64,000 bases of DNA from CAMASH01 sp041746635 (GCA_041746635.1 JBGTGQ010000034.1:62001-126000), one strand, 5' to 3'. Shown: positions 16,750 through 26,326, counted from the stretch's first letter. The notes: generated from the letters alone by a model not told the origin. Translations and numbers: made by a program.

Positions 16750-17268
16750 TTAGCGCACGAGAAATTTCAAAATCCAGGGAATCATCTTCTGGCCTTTTTC
16801 CAGCCAATGCTTGAGCCGCTCGATTTTTATGTGAGCGGACTTGCGGTCCTTAGGGGTCATTTCGTTGGAGAGTTCCTCCATCCGCTTAATGCGATCCAGG
16901 GCGCGATTCATGCGCGGACGCAGCTCTTCCTTCAGGAAAACCGTGGCGAAATTGCTCAGATCGAGATCGGCCACATAATGGTCCCGTCGATCGCCGGGAA
17001 CATAGGTGACTTTGATCGCCCCGAAGGATCGCAACAGCCGCAGGCCCTGGCTGGCCGCGCCGAGGCTGATATCCAGCCGGGTGATAATCTCATCCATGGC
17101 CAGCGGGCGGGGTGAGACAAACATCAGGCCATAGATTTCCCCCACAGACTTCGGTAGGCCGATCAATTTGAGGAAGTTGATGAAAAGCTCGATGGCCTCA
17201 ACCTCAAGTTCGGAGAGACGGGGGCTGTCGCTTTTTTCACCGGCACGATTGTGAGCCTGAGTCAGCAT
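16750..17268 (-). CDS. GbsR/MarR-type transcriptional regulator
   Basis: A 172-residue winged-helix protein. The core GLPKSVGEIYGLMFVSPRPL, then LDISLGAASQGLRLLRSFGAIK (recognition region) and VPGDRRDHYVAD (wing), is characteristic of the GbsR family. A helical C-terminal region, probably for dimerisation, follows. It stands between the minus-strand polysaccharide operon (121 bases upstream of the methyltransferase gene, same strand) and the divergent plus-strand glycosyltransferase at 17404, an arrangement suited to local control of both. No effector can be predicted. The 135-base divergent region 17269-17403 probably contains the relevant promoters; I see no unambiguous hexamers there. Confidence 0.8.
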   Translation of the reverse strand: MLTQAHNRAGEKSDSPRLSELEVEAIELFINFLKLIGLPKSVGEIYGLMFVSPRPLAMDEIITRLDISLGAASQGLRLLRSFGAIKVTYVPGDRRDHYVADLDLSNFATVFLKEELRPRMNRALDRIKRMEELSNEMTPKDRKSAHIKIERLKHWLEKGQKMIPWILKFLVR

Positions 17269-17403
17269 CAGGTGGCATCATCCCCTCCACTTCATGGATT
17301 TCAAGAAAAAATGAAATGAATGATGCGGTTGATTTTCCCCCGTGATTCTGCTGACATCGAGCGTTCTGGTCAGCGGCCCAAGCGCCTGCCGGAGAAAACC
17401 GCC

Positions 17404-18363
17404 ATGATTTCCCTATCAATTCCTGTGTTTAACGAGAAAGAAGCCTTGGGGCCGCTTTTTCAGAAGATCAAGCATGTCATGGATCGGCACGGGAAACCCT
17501 GGGAGATTATTTTCGTCAACGACGGGAGCCAGGACGGCAGCGAGGAAGTCCTCGATGGGCTCGCGGCGGCGCACCGCGAGGTGAAGGTGGTGCATTTCCG
17601 GCGCAACTTCGGACAGACCGCCGCGATGATGGCGGGGTTCGATTTCGCCTCGGGCGAGGTGGTGATCCCGATGGATGGCGACGGGCAGAACGATCCCGAG
17701 GACATCCCAAAAATGTTGGCCCGGCTGGAGGAAGGTTACGATGTTTGTTCGGGCTGGCGGAAGGACCGACAGGACAACGCCCTGCAGCGCAACATCCCGA
17801 GCATCATGGCCAACAAGCTGATTTCCTGGGTTTCCGGGGTGAAGCTGCACGATTTTGGCTGTTCGCTCAAAGCCTACCGCGCGGAGTTCATCACAGGCGT
17901 GCGGCTTTACGGAGAGATGCACCGTTTTCTGCCGGTCTATGCCAAATGGCACGGCGCGCGCATCACGGAAATCCCGGTCAACCATTACGCCCGCACTTCC
18001 GGTTCTTCGAAGTATGGACTGGAGCGCGTTTTGAAAGTCCTGATGGATCTGATGACAGTGAAGTTCCTCGACAAATACATGCTCAAGCCGATGTATCTTT
18101 TCGGGTTTTGGGGGGTGATGTTCTTTGGGGCCTCCTGCGGATTCACCCTCTGGGCGTTTTATATGCGCTATGTGGAGGGTTATTGGTTCACGCAGACGCC
18201 GCTTCCGATGATGGCGGTTTTTTCCTTCATGACGGGCGTCATCTGCATCCTGATGGGTCTGCTGGCGGAAATGACCACGCGCACGTTCCACGAATCGCAG
18301 GGCAAATCGATCTACATGGTTCGCGAAACCCGGAACTTCGCCCCGTTCCCGAAAGCCGCCTGA
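17404..18363 (+). CDS. DPM1/GtrB-like membrane-bound family 2 glycosyltransferase
   Basis: The GT2 domain spans about residues 1-225: ISLSIPVFNEKEAL, FVNDGSQDGS, FGQTAAMMAGFDFA and PMDGDGQNDPEDIP, with a later HYARTSGSSKYG. Two hydrophobic helices follow (about 232-255 and 270-295). This is the layout of enzymes that charge polyprenyl phosphate with a sugar at the inner membrane. The start at 17404 has GGAG at good distance and the domain begins immediately; an earlier in-frame ATG at 17320 adds a non-homologous-looking leader. It is the first gene of a plus-strand run with asnB and a GT4 enzyme. Confidence 0.88.
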   Translation: MISLSIPVFNEKEALGPLFQKIKHVMDRHGKPWEIIFVNDGSQDGSEEVLDGLAAAHREVKVVHFRRNFGQTAAMMAGFDFASGEVVIPMDGDGQNDPEDIPKMLARLEEGYDVCSGWRKDRQDNALQRNIPSIMANKLISWVSGVKLHDFGCSLKAYRAEFITGVRLYGEMHRFLPVYAKWHGARITEIPVNHYARTSGSSKYGLERVLKVLMDLMTVKFLDKYMLKPMYLFGFWGVMFFGASCGFTLWAFYMRYVEGYWFTQTPLPMMAVFSFMTGVICILMGLLAEMTTRTFHESQGKSIYMVRETRNFAPFPKAA

Positions 18364-18364
18364 G

Positions 18365-20218
18365 ATGTGCGGCATCGCCGGATTTGTCGGCGAAGGCGGT
18401 CGGGCCGATCTGGAGCGGATGACCGGTCGCCTGGCTCACCGCGGGCCGGATGCGGATGGTTTTTACACCGACGCAAAAAATGGCATCCATCTGGGCCACC
18501 GCCGCCTGGCCATCATTGATCTCGCGGGCGGTGCGCAGCCGATGCCCACGGCGGACGGGCGGCAGGTCATTGTTTTTAACGGCGAGATTTACAATCACCG
18601 CGAACTCCGAACCGACCTCCAGGCGCGGGGCTGCGTTTTTCAGTCCGATCATTCCGACACCGAGGTCCTCTTGCATGGCTATCGTGAGTATGGCGAATCG
18701 TTCGTGGAAAAACTCAATGGCATGTGGGCCTTTGCCATTTGGGATGCGGAACGACGCCGTCTGTTTCTCAGCCGGGATCGTTTCGGGAAAAAGCCGCTGT
18801 ATTGGTTTTTTCAAAAAGGAACGTTCGCCTTTGCCTCCGAACTCACCGCCTTGTTGGAACATCCGCAATCGCCGCGGAGCGTTTCGCGCAAGGGCCTGCT
18901 GAAATTTTTTGCCTACGCCCTGATTCCCGCGCCGCACACGGCCATCGAGGGAATCTGGAAGCTGCCGGGCGGCCATAATCTCGTGCTGGAAATGGGCGCC
19001 GCCCCGGTCGTGAAACGCTACTGGCGCTATGAGCTGGAAGTGGATGACGCCTTGGTCCGACGCAGCGAAAGCAGCCTGGCGGAAGAGCTATTGGAGCGGC
19101 TGGACCGCGCGGTGAAACGTCGGCTGATGGCCGATGTGCCGCTGGGCGTTTTCCTGAGTGGCGGGGTGGATTCCACCGCCGTTGCGGCCCTTGCGGCCCG
19201 TCATGTGGGCGCGGGAACGCTGCGGACGTTCAGCATTGGATTCTCCGAGCCAAGCTTTGACGAGTCGGCCTTTGCCCTCAGGGCTGCGGAGTTTTTGCAT
19301 ACCAACCACAAGAGCGAACAACTCGACCTCGATAAGGCCTGCGAAGTGTTGCCGCTGATTTTTGATAAACTGGATGAACCCCAAGGCGACAACTCGCTCC
19401 TGCCCACCTGGCTGCTGAGTCGCTTCACGCGCCGTCATGTGACCGTGGCACTCGGCGGGGACGGCAGCGACGAACTTTTTGCCGGCTACGACACTTTTCG
19501 TGGTTTGCAAAAAGCGGGAACCTACGCCCGCCTGGTGCCGCGGCCCCTGCACCATGCGATCAAGGCACTGGCCGGGCTGCTGCCGGTTTCGCGGGGTAAT
19601 CTCAGTTTTGATTTCAAAATGAAGCGCGGACTCGGCGGCGTGTCGCACCCCCCGGCACTGTGGAATGCCGCCTGGCTGGGCGCGCTGCGTCCGGAGGAAT
19701 TGCGCCAGGTGTTTCAAGAGCCGGTTGCGCTGGAAGAAATTTATTCCGAGGCCATCGAGACTTGGGACGCCTGCCGCCAACCCGATTTGTTGAACCGCAC
19801 CCTGCAATTTTACACCGAAATTTATCTGCAGGACGGCATCCTGGCCAAAGTGGATCGCGCCAGCATGATGCATGGCCTGGAGGCGCGCAGTCCGTTTCTC
19901 GATATCGAAGTCGCGGATTTCGCCCGCCGCCTGCCCGCTCACTACAAACTCCGCGGCGGCACGACCAAATATCTCCTCAAAAAAGCCCTCGAACCCCTCC
20001 TGCCCGCCGACATCATTCATCGTAAAAAAAAGGGCTTCGGCACGCCCGTGGGCGCGTGGTTCCACACCGGTCGCATCGCCCCGAAATCCTCTTCCGTCCT
20101 CGCCACGGAGCGCTTCGCCCGACATCGCGAGGGGCGGGCCGACGAACGGCTCTACCTCTGGTGCCAGTTGTGTTTCGACGAATGGCTCGAACGCCGCCAG
20201 GCCGTCAACGGCGCATGA
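18365..20218 (+). CDS. asnB: Asparagine synthase (glutamine-hydrolysing)
   Basis: A full-length 617-residue two-domain enzyme. The N-terminal class II glutamine amidotransferase has the catalytic Cys2 (MCGIAGFVG), RLAHRGPDADG and FNGEIYNH. The C-terminal synthetase domain has the PP-loop GVFLSGGVDSTA and later GGDGSDELFAGYD. It makes asparagine from aspartate with ammonia from glutamine. AsnB-type proteins are frequent in capsule and exosortase-type polysaccharide clusters, where they may amidate sugar acids. It starts one base after the stop of the glycosyltransferase and overlaps the GT4 gene as ATGA, so a glycan-related role is plausible but not proven. Confidence 0.93.
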   Translation: MCGIAGFVGEGGRADLERMTGRLAHRGPDADGFYTDAKNGIHLGHRRLAIIDLAGGAQPMPTADGRQVIVFNGEIYNHRELRTDLQARGCVFQSDHSDTEVLLHGYREYGESFVEKLNGMWAFAIWDAERRRLFLSRDRFGKKPLYWFFQKGTFAFASELTALLEHPQSPRSVSRKGLLKFFAYALIPAPHTAIEGIWKLPGGHNLVLEMGAAPVVKRYWRYELEVDDALVRRSESSLAEELLERLDRAVKRRLMADVPLGVFLSGGVDSTAVAALAARHVGAGTLRTFSIGFSEPSFDESAFALRAAEFLHTNHKSEQLDLDKACEVLPLIFDKLDEPQGDNSLLPTWLLSRFTRRHVTVALGGDGSDELFAGYDTFRGLQKAGTYARLVPRPLHHAIKALAGLLPVSRGNLSFDFKMKRGLGGVSHPPALWNAAWLGALRPEELRQVFQEPVALEEIYSEAIETWDACRQPDLLNRTLQFYTEIYLQDGILAKVDRASMMHGLEARSPFLDIEVADFARRLPAHYKLRGGTTKYLLKKALEPLLPADIIHRKKKGFGTPVGAWFHTGRIAPKSSSVLATERFARHREGRADERLYLWCQLCFDEWLERRQAVNGA

Positions 20219-21345
20219 AGATCCTCGTCCTCTGCTACGAATACCCGCCCATCGGCGGCGGAGGCGGACGGGTGGCCGCGCAAGTGGCTGCCGGCCTGGC
20301 CCGGCGTGGGCACGAGGTCAAGGTGCAAACCTCCGGCATGGCGCACCTGCCCGCGATGGAACAAAATGACGGCGTGGAAATCCTCCGCACTCCCTGCTTC
20401 CGCCGCCGCGAGGACACCTGCTCTGTGCCGGAGATGGCACTTTACCTCGCCGCCAGCTTTTTTCCGGCGTGGGGCCTGGCTTGGGAATGGAAACCCGATG
20501 TGATTCACGCGCATTTTGCCGTGCCGACGGGAGCTCTCGCCTTTCCCGTCTCGCGCCTGAACGGCATCCCTTACGTTCTCACCGCCCATCTCGGCGATGT
20601 GCCTGGTGGCGTGCCAGAGCAAACCGCCGGCTTGTTTCGACTGGTCAATCCGGTCGCCCGGATCTTATGGAAGTCCGCCGCCGCTGTGACCGCGGTAAGT
20701 TCGTTTGTGGCGGGACTGGCCCGCGCCGCTTATGGCCTCGACCCGGTCGTCATTCGCAACGGAGTGGCACCGCGAACGCGGTCAGACTCCCCGCAGGCAA
20801 ATGTCGTCCCGCGCATTGTCCTCGTCGGCCGCTTGAGCGTGCAAAAAAATCCCCTGCTCGCTTTGCAAGCGCTCGCGTTGCTCAAGGATTTAAACTGGTC
20901 GCTCGACATCATCGGCGAGGGCCCTCTTGGACCAGCCCTGCGCGACGATGCGAAAAAACTCGGATTGGAAAATCGCGTGACCTTCCACGGCTGGCTGGAT
21001 GGCGGGGGCGTTTCCGGGCTCATGGCGCAAGCCGACATTCTGCTCATGCCCTCGCTGCATGAAGGTTTGCCCATGGTCGGGGTGGAGGCCCTCCAACACG
21101 GACTCGCCGTGGTCGGCAGCGACATTGGCGGCCTGCGGGATATTGTGGAAGAGGGAAAAAACGGCGACCTCTGCGCGTTAAATCCCGCCGCATTTGCCGG
21201 GGCCCTGCGCGGACTCCTGGCCGATCCGGCCCGTCTGGCCTCCCAGCAGCAAGCCTCGCTGTCGCTGGCCGAACGGTTTGATCTGGCGGAATCCGTGGAC
21301 GCCTACGAAAAGGTGCTGCTTGCTGCCGCGGGCAAGGCGGCCTAA
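20215..21345 (+). CDS. Family 4 glycosyltransferase
   Basis: A 376-residue GT-B enzyme starting MKILVLCYEYPPIGGGGGRV, with the N-terminal glycine-rich loop. The C-domain has IVLVGRLSVQKNPLLALQAL and the GT4 E-x7-E region EGLPMVGVEALQHGLAVVGS with GGLRDIVEEGKNGDL. The ATG at 20215 overlaps the asnB stop; this fixes the start, since earlier in-frame codons would lie inside asnB. It probably adds a hexose to a lipid-linked glycan at the cytoplasmic membrane face. Donor not predictable. Confidence 0.9.
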   Translation: MKILVLCYEYPPIGGGGGRVAAQVAAGLARRGHEVKVQTSGMAHLPAMEQNDGVEILRTPCFRRREDTCSVPEMALYLAASFFPAWGLAWEWKPDVIHAHFAVPTGALAFPVSRLNGIPYVLTAHLGDVPGGVPEQTAGLFRLVNPVARILWKSAAAVTAVSSFVAGLARAAYGLDPVVIRNGVAPRTRSDSPQANVVPRIVLVGRLSVQKNPLLALQALALLKDLNWSLDIIGEGPLGPALRDDAKKLGLENRVTFHGWLDGGGVSGLMAQADILLMPSLHEGLPMVGVEALQHGLAVVGSDIGGLRDIVEEGKNGDLCALNPAAFAGALRGLLADPARLASQQQASLSLAERFDLAESVDAYEKVLLAAAGKAA

Positions 21346-21355
21346 ACCAAAAACC

Positions 21356-22099
21356 ATGAAGGACGATCAACTCTGGCGCGGAGTGCGCCCCGAAGCCCAC
21401 CAGCGTCTGCAAGTGCGAAATTATTCGTCTCCGTCCATTGAAGACCGCCTGCCGGCCGAAGGTTTGGAAGCCGGCACGGCGTTGGCCGGCCAGCGCGTGT
21501 TGCAGGAAGCCGGGGCCTGGATTCCCGGGGTTGATCTCATCGCGCGCCATGTGCATCCGCAGCGGCACCGCGGCTTGTTTTCCGAACTCGGTCGCGAGGG
21601 CGAAGGCCGCCTCGGCGAGATCGGTCTCTGGCCCCGCCAATGGGCCGCCGCCAAAATGTTCGCCGGTTCCGCCAAGGGCTTTCACATTCATCCGCCCTCC
21701 GTTCCGGAGAACGAATCGCCCGCAGCCTGGTTCGCCCGGCTTTTCGACGGCACGGACAATTTCGCCCTGCGTCCCTACGACCGCGAGCAATGGGACGTGA
21801 TGTATTTTCTGCAAGGCCGGCTGGATCTCATTCTTTGCGACGAGCGTGCCGGCATGTCCCGTCGGACGATGCGCCTCTTCATTGAGGGCGATGATCGGCG
21901 CGGCCCGAACAACGTGGCCGTGGTGATTCCCCCCGGTGTGGCCCATGCCCTGCGCGCGGAGGGCAGCGAGGATTTGCTCATGGTCTATGGCACCAGCACA
22001 ACCTTCCGGCCGGAGGTGGAAGGCCGCATCGCCAGCGAGGTGGAGACTCTCGTCATGCCGCCGGAATGGGTGGATTATCTCGGCAGCGCCTCGAGGTAG
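21356..22099 (+). CDS. RmlC-like cupin (dTDP-sugar 3,5-epimerase-like)
   Basis: A 247-residue protein with a central cupin region: FHIHPPSVPEN (metal or active-site His), REQWDVMYFLQGRLDLILCD, NVAVVIPPGVAHALRAEG and LLMVYGTSTTFRPEVEGR. This resembles dTDP-4-dehydrorhamnose 3,5-epimerases but is longer by an N-terminal segment of about 100 residues. The start at 21356, ten bases after the GT4 stop, avoids overlap with that gene. The neighbouring convergent rmlA fits a dTDP-sugar pathway, though rmlB and rmlD are not in the window. The 3' ends of this gene and rmlA overlap by 25 bases. Confidence 0.65.
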   Translation: MKDDQLWRGVRPEAHQRLQVRNYSSPSIEDRLPAEGLEAGTALAGQRVLQEAGAWIPGVDLIARHVHPQRHRGLFSELGREGEGRLGEIGLWPRQWAAAKMFAGSAKGFHIHPPSVPENESPAAWFARLFDGTDNFALRPYDREQWDVMYFLQGRLDLILCDERAGMSRRTMRLFIEGDDRRGPNNVAVVIPPGVAHALRAEGSEDLLMVYGTSTTFRPEVEGRIASEVETLVMPPEWVDYLGSASR

Positions 22100-22938
22100 G
22101 ACCGGTAGGAATTTTTCGGCAGATCCGCGATGAGCCGGTCAAACTCCGCCCCATTGATGAATCCCATGTGCAGCGCGATTTCCTCCAGGCAGGCCACTTT
22201 CACGCCCTGCCGGTGTTCCAGCGTCGCGATATAGTTGCCTGCTTCCATCAGGCTTTCCGGTGTGCCAGTGTCCAGCCAGGCCACCCCCCGGCCCAGCGGC
22301 TCGACAAACAGTTCCTGCCGGCGAAGGTACTCGCGATTCACGTCGGTGATCTCCAACTCGCCGCGTGGGGAAGCCTGCAAGTTGCGGGCGACCTCCGTGA
22401 TCTGGCCGTCATAAACATAGAGGCCCGGCACGGCAAAGTGGCTGCGGGGATTTTTGGGTTTTTCCTCGATGGAAATCGCGCGCCCCGACTCATCGAATTC
22501 GATCACGCCGTAGCGCTCCGGATCGCGCACCGGGCAGGCAAAAATCGTGGCGCCCTGTTCCCGCTTCAGCGCCGTGCGGAAAAAATCCAGTCTGCCGTGG
22601 AAAATATTGTCCCCCAGCATCAACGCCGCCCCGCCGCCCGCGAGAAAGTTTTCCCCGATGAGAAACGCCTGCGCGATCCCCTCCGGACGCGCCTGTTCCT
22701 CGTAACGGATGTCGAGTCCCAGCCGCGAGCCGTCGCCGAAAAGCGTACGAAACATCGGCAGATCTTTTGGCGTCGAAATGATCAAAATTTCCCGGATACC
22801 GCCCAGCATAAGGACCGACAGCGGATAATAAATCATCGGCTTGTCGTAAATCGGCAGCAGTTGTTTGCAGACGATGCGGGTCAGCGGGTCGAGACGGGTG
22901 CCGGAGCCCCCGGCGAGGATGATGCCTTTGTGATTCAT
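22075..22938 (-). CDS. rmlA: Glucose-1-phosphate thymidylyltransferase
   Basis: A 287-residue nucleotidyltransferase, the usual RmlA length. The activation motif GGSGTRLDPLT lies at residues 9-19, followed by KQLLPIYDKPMIYYPLS, MLGDNIF and EKPKNPRSHFAVPGLYVYD. It makes dTDP-glucose from dTTP and glucose 1-phosphate, the entry to dTDP-rhamnose and other dTDP-sugars. The start at 22938 overlaps the upstream membrane-protein stop as ATGA. It converges on the RmlC-like gene with overlapping ends. Confidence 0.95.
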   Translation of the reverse strand: MNHKGIILAGGSGTRLDPLTRIVCKQLLPIYDKPMIYYPLSVLMLGGIREILIISTPKDLPMFRTLFGDGSRLGLDIRYEEQARPEGIAQAFLIGENFLAGGGAALMLGDNIFHGRLDFFRTALKREQGATIFACPVRDPERYGVIEFDESGRAISIEEKPKNPRSHFAVPGLYVYDGQITEVARNLQASPRGELEITDVNREYLRRQELFVEPLGRGVAWLDTGTPESLMEAGNYIATLEHRQGVKVACLEEIALHMGFINGAEFDRLIADLPKNSYRSYLEALPR

Positions 22939-24905
22939 GGCGGGGATGGAGTGTAAAGATCGGGGCGGAAGTAAAGCTCCTGGCGGCGGAAAGTGCCAGC
23001 GTAGGCGTAGTTTTCCTTGATCCACGCGTAGGTCGGAGCCGCCCAGTTTTTGAAGCGAGAATCCTCCGTTTTGTTGATGTCGCGATTGTCGATCACGATG
23101 GCGGCGGGCCGGTATTTCCCGATCTCCCGCAAGGTGTCCGCATGAAACGTCGAGACGTTGTAGGCATTGTCCACGTAGAGGTTGTACTCGAAGGACGGGC
23201 GATCCGTCATGAAGTTCACCGTCGGTGCATACGGATAACACGTGAGATAATCACCGGGCTTCGTGTAGCGGGCCACCAGGTCGCAGAGTTGCTGCAACTC
23301 GTCGCGCTCTTTCGTTTTCAGGAAAACCTGCACGCCATTCTGCGCGACCAATTCCGATTTTCGCTTCCGCCGCGCCGCGATCGTGCCGGCCGATTCCTTG
23401 GGATACGAATGGTAAAAATACAGCCCGATGTCCGCCGCACAGAAGAGCACCAGCACGGCGCACCAGAGAGCAGCCGCACGCCGCCGCTCCCGCCCCACCC
23501 AGACCACGGCCATCCACAGCGCGCAAACCATCGCGATCAGAAAGGGTACCATGAACTCCGACAGATGCGGCGTGTCGGGTCGGAAAAAGAAATACTGCGG
23601 GAAAAGCGTCAGCGCCGAACCCGCCGTGACCAACACCGCCAACGCCTCCGTGCGCAGGGCGAAATTTCCGCGCACCAGCGCCAGCAGCAACACCAGCGCC
23701 GCCGGCAGAACAATCAGCAACGCCACCGGAATCGGCAAATAGGTAATGAGCACAAAGGCCCGGTCGTAAAACGATTTTTCCTGGGAAAAATCCCCCCACG
23801 AGCGCTTCTGCAAGTAGTCCTCGCTCTCCAGATCCCGCGCCTTTTTTTCCTCCGGTGTGGGGGACGGAACCGGCGCGCCCATCTCCACGGGAACGGGCGT
23901 GGCCGCTGGAGCCGCAGGTTGCGGGCTCGTCTCCGGCTTTATCCCCGAATCGGCGTTTTCTTGTAGCGGCTGCAACGGACGCGAAGCACCGGCCAGGCTT
24001 TCAAAACGTGAGTTTTCCGAAACGGCGGTTTTTAAATTGATCGTTTCGTCCACCACCGGCGCCGGCAGCGGCTCGGGTTTCTTCGCCAGTTCCAGCGAGG
24101 CCAGATAACGCACCAGATGGATCCAACCGGTGTATTGACCGACGAAAGCCTCATCATATCCCCGTCGCACCGCATCGTGATAAAACGGCGCATGCGTCGC
24201 GCCCAACATCACCACCGTCAGCATCAGCCCCCCCACCGCCTGCCGCGCACGAAACGCCAACTCCCCGCGTTTCCCCAGCGGATACAGCACCACCAGCCCC
24301 AGCGTGATCACGGTGAAAAAAGTCCCCAGATCGATCCGCACCAAATACGTCAGCCCCAGCGCCGCCCCTGCCGCTGCCATCCAGAGCCCCTGCCGCCCGG
24401 CCGTGCGCTGCTCAAACACATACGCCTGCAGCAGCATCAGCATGTTCAGCATGGCCAGAAAACCCATGTAGTTCCGAAACATCATCCCCGGGATCAGCAC
24501 CGGCCCCAGTGCCGCCAGCGTGGCCACCCACCCGCTGCCGGTCACTCGCCGCACCACGTAAAACGCCAGCACCCCCGTGACCGTGCAGATCGCAAAGAAG
24601 AAAATCCGCAGCGCGATGTAGTTCGGCCCGGTCAGCTCGAACAACCACGCCACCGGATAAAACCACATCACGTTGTACCCCAGGAACGTGTCCACGATGG
24701 GCCTCTGCCCCTCCATCAGCCGCATCGCCACCACCGCCACCGTGCCGCCCTCGCCGCCGAGGTTCAACCCGCTGCGGTAATAGCGCGCATAATAGATCAC
24801 CGCAAACATCGCCACGCCCAGCGCCCCCCAAGTTTTGAGGATCCCTTCCGCCACCACATCCGGCCGGCGGCTTTTCCAAAAATGCAAAATTTTTTCCAAC
24901 TGCAT
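22935..24905 (-). CDS. Multi-pass membrane protein, glycosyltransferase (GT39/ArnT-like) candidate
   Basis: A 656-residue inner-membrane protein with roughly ten or more hydrophobic segments. A hydrophilic Pro/Glu-rich insert (about residues 270-375) interrupts them, and a soluble C-terminal domain contains CDLVARYTKPGDYLTCYPYAP and ends YFRPDLYTPSPP. The N-terminal loop GGEGGTVAVVAMRLMEGQRP followed by TFLGYNVMWFYP resembles the first periplasmic loop of GT-C enzymes that use polyprenyl-phosphate sugars. It is coupled to rmlA by ATGA. GT-C activity is inference; the long acidic/proline insert is unusual. Confidence 0.6.
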   Translation of the reverse strand: MQLEKILHFWKSRRPDVVAEGILKTWGALGVAMFAVIYYARYYRSGLNLGGEGGTVAVVAMRLMEGQRPIVDTFLGYNVMWFYPVAWLFELTGPNYIALRIFFFAICTVTGVLAFYVVRRVTGSGWVATLAALGPVLIPGMMFRNYMGFLAMLNMLMLLQAYVFEQRTAGRQGLWMAAAGAALGLTYLVRIDLGTFFTVITLGLVVLYPLGKRGELAFRARQAVGGLMLTVVMLGATHAPFYHDAVRRGYDEAFVGQYTGWIHLVRYLASLELAKKPEPLPAPVVDETINLKTAVSENSRFESLAGASRPLQPLQENADSGIKPETSPQPAAPAATPVPVEMGAPVPSPTPEEKKARDLESEDYLQKRSWGDFSQEKSFYDRAFVLITYLPIPVALLIVLPAALVLLLALVRGNFALRTEALAVLVTAGSALTLFPQYFFFRPDTPHLSEFMVPFLIAMVCALWMAVVWVGRERRRAAALWCAVLVLFCAADIGLYFYHSYPKESAGTIAARRKRKSELVAQNGVQVFLKTKERDELQQLCDLVARYTKPGDYLTCYPYAPTVNFMTDRPSFEYNLYVDNAYNVSTFHADTLREIGKYRPAAIVIDNRDINKTEDSRFKNWAAPTYAWIKENYAYAGTFRRQELYFRPDLYTPSPP

Positions 24906-24940
24906 CGCATTTGCCCTCTCGGGCGTAACTCGTCTAGCCT

Positions 24941-26110
24941 ATGAACGTCATGACCATCTCCGAGCAAGTCTCCGCACGCAAGTTTCCTCCTTTCAACCTC
25001 ACCCGGCTCATCCAGGCCACTTTCGAGCCTGAACCCGGTCAGAAAATCTGCGTCCTCATCGACCTGGATGATCCCCGCGATATGGCGGATTTCAAATTTC
25101 TGGAAAACCCCGACCTCTCCATCCAGCGCAACGCCGTCACCCACATCTATGAGGGCTTAAAAAACTGCACCCTGGCCGAACTCGGCCTCCAAGGCGGCGA
25201 GATCTTCGCCTACCAAGTCACCGGCGGCAGCAACCTCGACCTGCCCGATCTCGCCGTCGCCTCCGATGGGCGGGAGCTCAGCCTCGCGCAGGACGTCTAT
25301 CCGCATTACGACATCATCCTCTGCGTCTCCACCTATTCCGCCACCGCCCCTCTCACCGCCCACGCCAAGAAGCACGGTTTCCGCGGTGCCACCCTCCACG
25401 GCCTCAACCAGATCATCCTCTCCACGGGTCTGGCCGTGAACTACGACGACGTCAGCCGCGACGCCGAAAAAATGCGCCTCGGCATGACCCGCGCCGACTG
25501 GGCCGAAATCGATTTCGAGATTGCCGGCCAGACCCACACCCTCCACCTCGATCTGGGTCAACAGGAAGCCCAGAAAAGCCACGGCATCTGTCGCGGCACC
25601 GAGCCCGACGTCGCCAACCTCCCCGCCGGCGAGATTTACTACGTGCCCACCGGCGCCAGCGGCGAGTTCCCCATGAAATACGAGGACGGCACCATCGGCC
25701 TCATGCACGTCGCCGATGGCCGGGTGCAACGCGCCGAACTCCTCTCCGGCAACCCCGAGACCATCAAGGCCCACAACGAGAAACTCGCCAGCGACCCCGT
25801 CACCGGCGAACTCGGCGAACTCGGCTTCGGCACCCAGATCCTGCCCGTCTCGGGCCGCGATATTCAGGACGAAAAAATCCGCGGCACCATCCATGTCGCC
25901 ACCGGCCGCAGCGACCACCTTGGCGGCGCCTTGACCCCCGACAAGTTCGCCAACCACAAGAATGCCACCCACGACGATATTCTCTTCGCGCCGCACAAGA
26001 CCCCCGAGATTTGCGTCACCCAGGCCCGCCTCCAGCGCAATGGCGAGATCAAGGTCATCATCGAAAACTACGAACCCTCCGCCTACGTGCAGGCCCTCAT
26101 CGCCGCATAA
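24941..26110 (+). CDS. M29-like aminopeptidase family protein
   Basis: A 389-residue cytosolic protein. The second half has the order expected for thermophilic aminopeptidase T-like (M29) enzymes: LPAGEIYYVPTGASGEFPM, then GELGFGTQ, then GTIHVATGRSDHLGG and THDDILFAP, supplying Glu, His and Asp metal ligands. The N-terminal part is an alpha/beta domain with VLIDLDDPRDMADF. M29 enzymes are two-metal exopeptidases. Overall similarity appears distant, so a relative with another activity is possible. It is divergent from the membrane gene at 24905 with only 35 bases between them and has no operon partner. Confidence 0.6.
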   Translation: MNVMTISEQVSARKFPPFNLTRLIQATFEPEPGQKICVLIDLDDPRDMADFKFLENPDLSIQRNAVTHIYEGLKNCTLAELGLQGGEIFAYQVTGGSNLDLPDLAVASDGRELSLAQDVYPHYDIILCVSTYSATAPLTAHAKKHGFRGATLHGLNQIILSTGLAVNYDDVSRDAEKMRLGMTRADWAEIDFEIAGQTHTLHLDLGQQEAQKSHGICRGTEPDVANLPAGEIYYVPTGASGEFPMKYEDGTIGLMHVADGRVQRAELLSGNPETIKAHNEKLASDPVTGELGELGFGTQILPVSGRDIQDEKIRGTIHVATGRSDHLGGALTPDKFANHKNATHDDILFAPHKTPEICVTQARLQRNGEIKVIIENYEPSAYVQALIAA

Positions 26111-26170
26111 CGCCACATAACGCCGCGCCTACCCGGCGTCTGGCGCGAGGGCTACCCTAGCCAAAAAACA

Positions 26171-26316
26171 GGGATGATGGTTGGGGGATGATGGTTGAGA
26201 GGTTCAGAATCAACGATATCCGCTAATTGGAGAATTCACTCGTTAAGTGAGTCGGACTTTCGGCGTAAGCTGCTCATTTTTATCCCCTCAACACTCAACC
26301 ATTAACCCTCAACTCC
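26171..26316. repeat. Dispersed repeat R1, copy 1 (self-complementary ends)
   Basis: This 146-base element opens with GGGATGATGGTTG and closes with the complementary CAACACTCAACCATTAACCC. The core CTAATTGGAGAATTCACTCG is shared with the second copy at 29272-29406. The arms could fold into one long hairpin. It fills most of the gap between the aminopeptidase and CDF genes. No open frame is present. Confidence 0.8.
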
Positions 26317-26326
26317 GCATTTAGCC

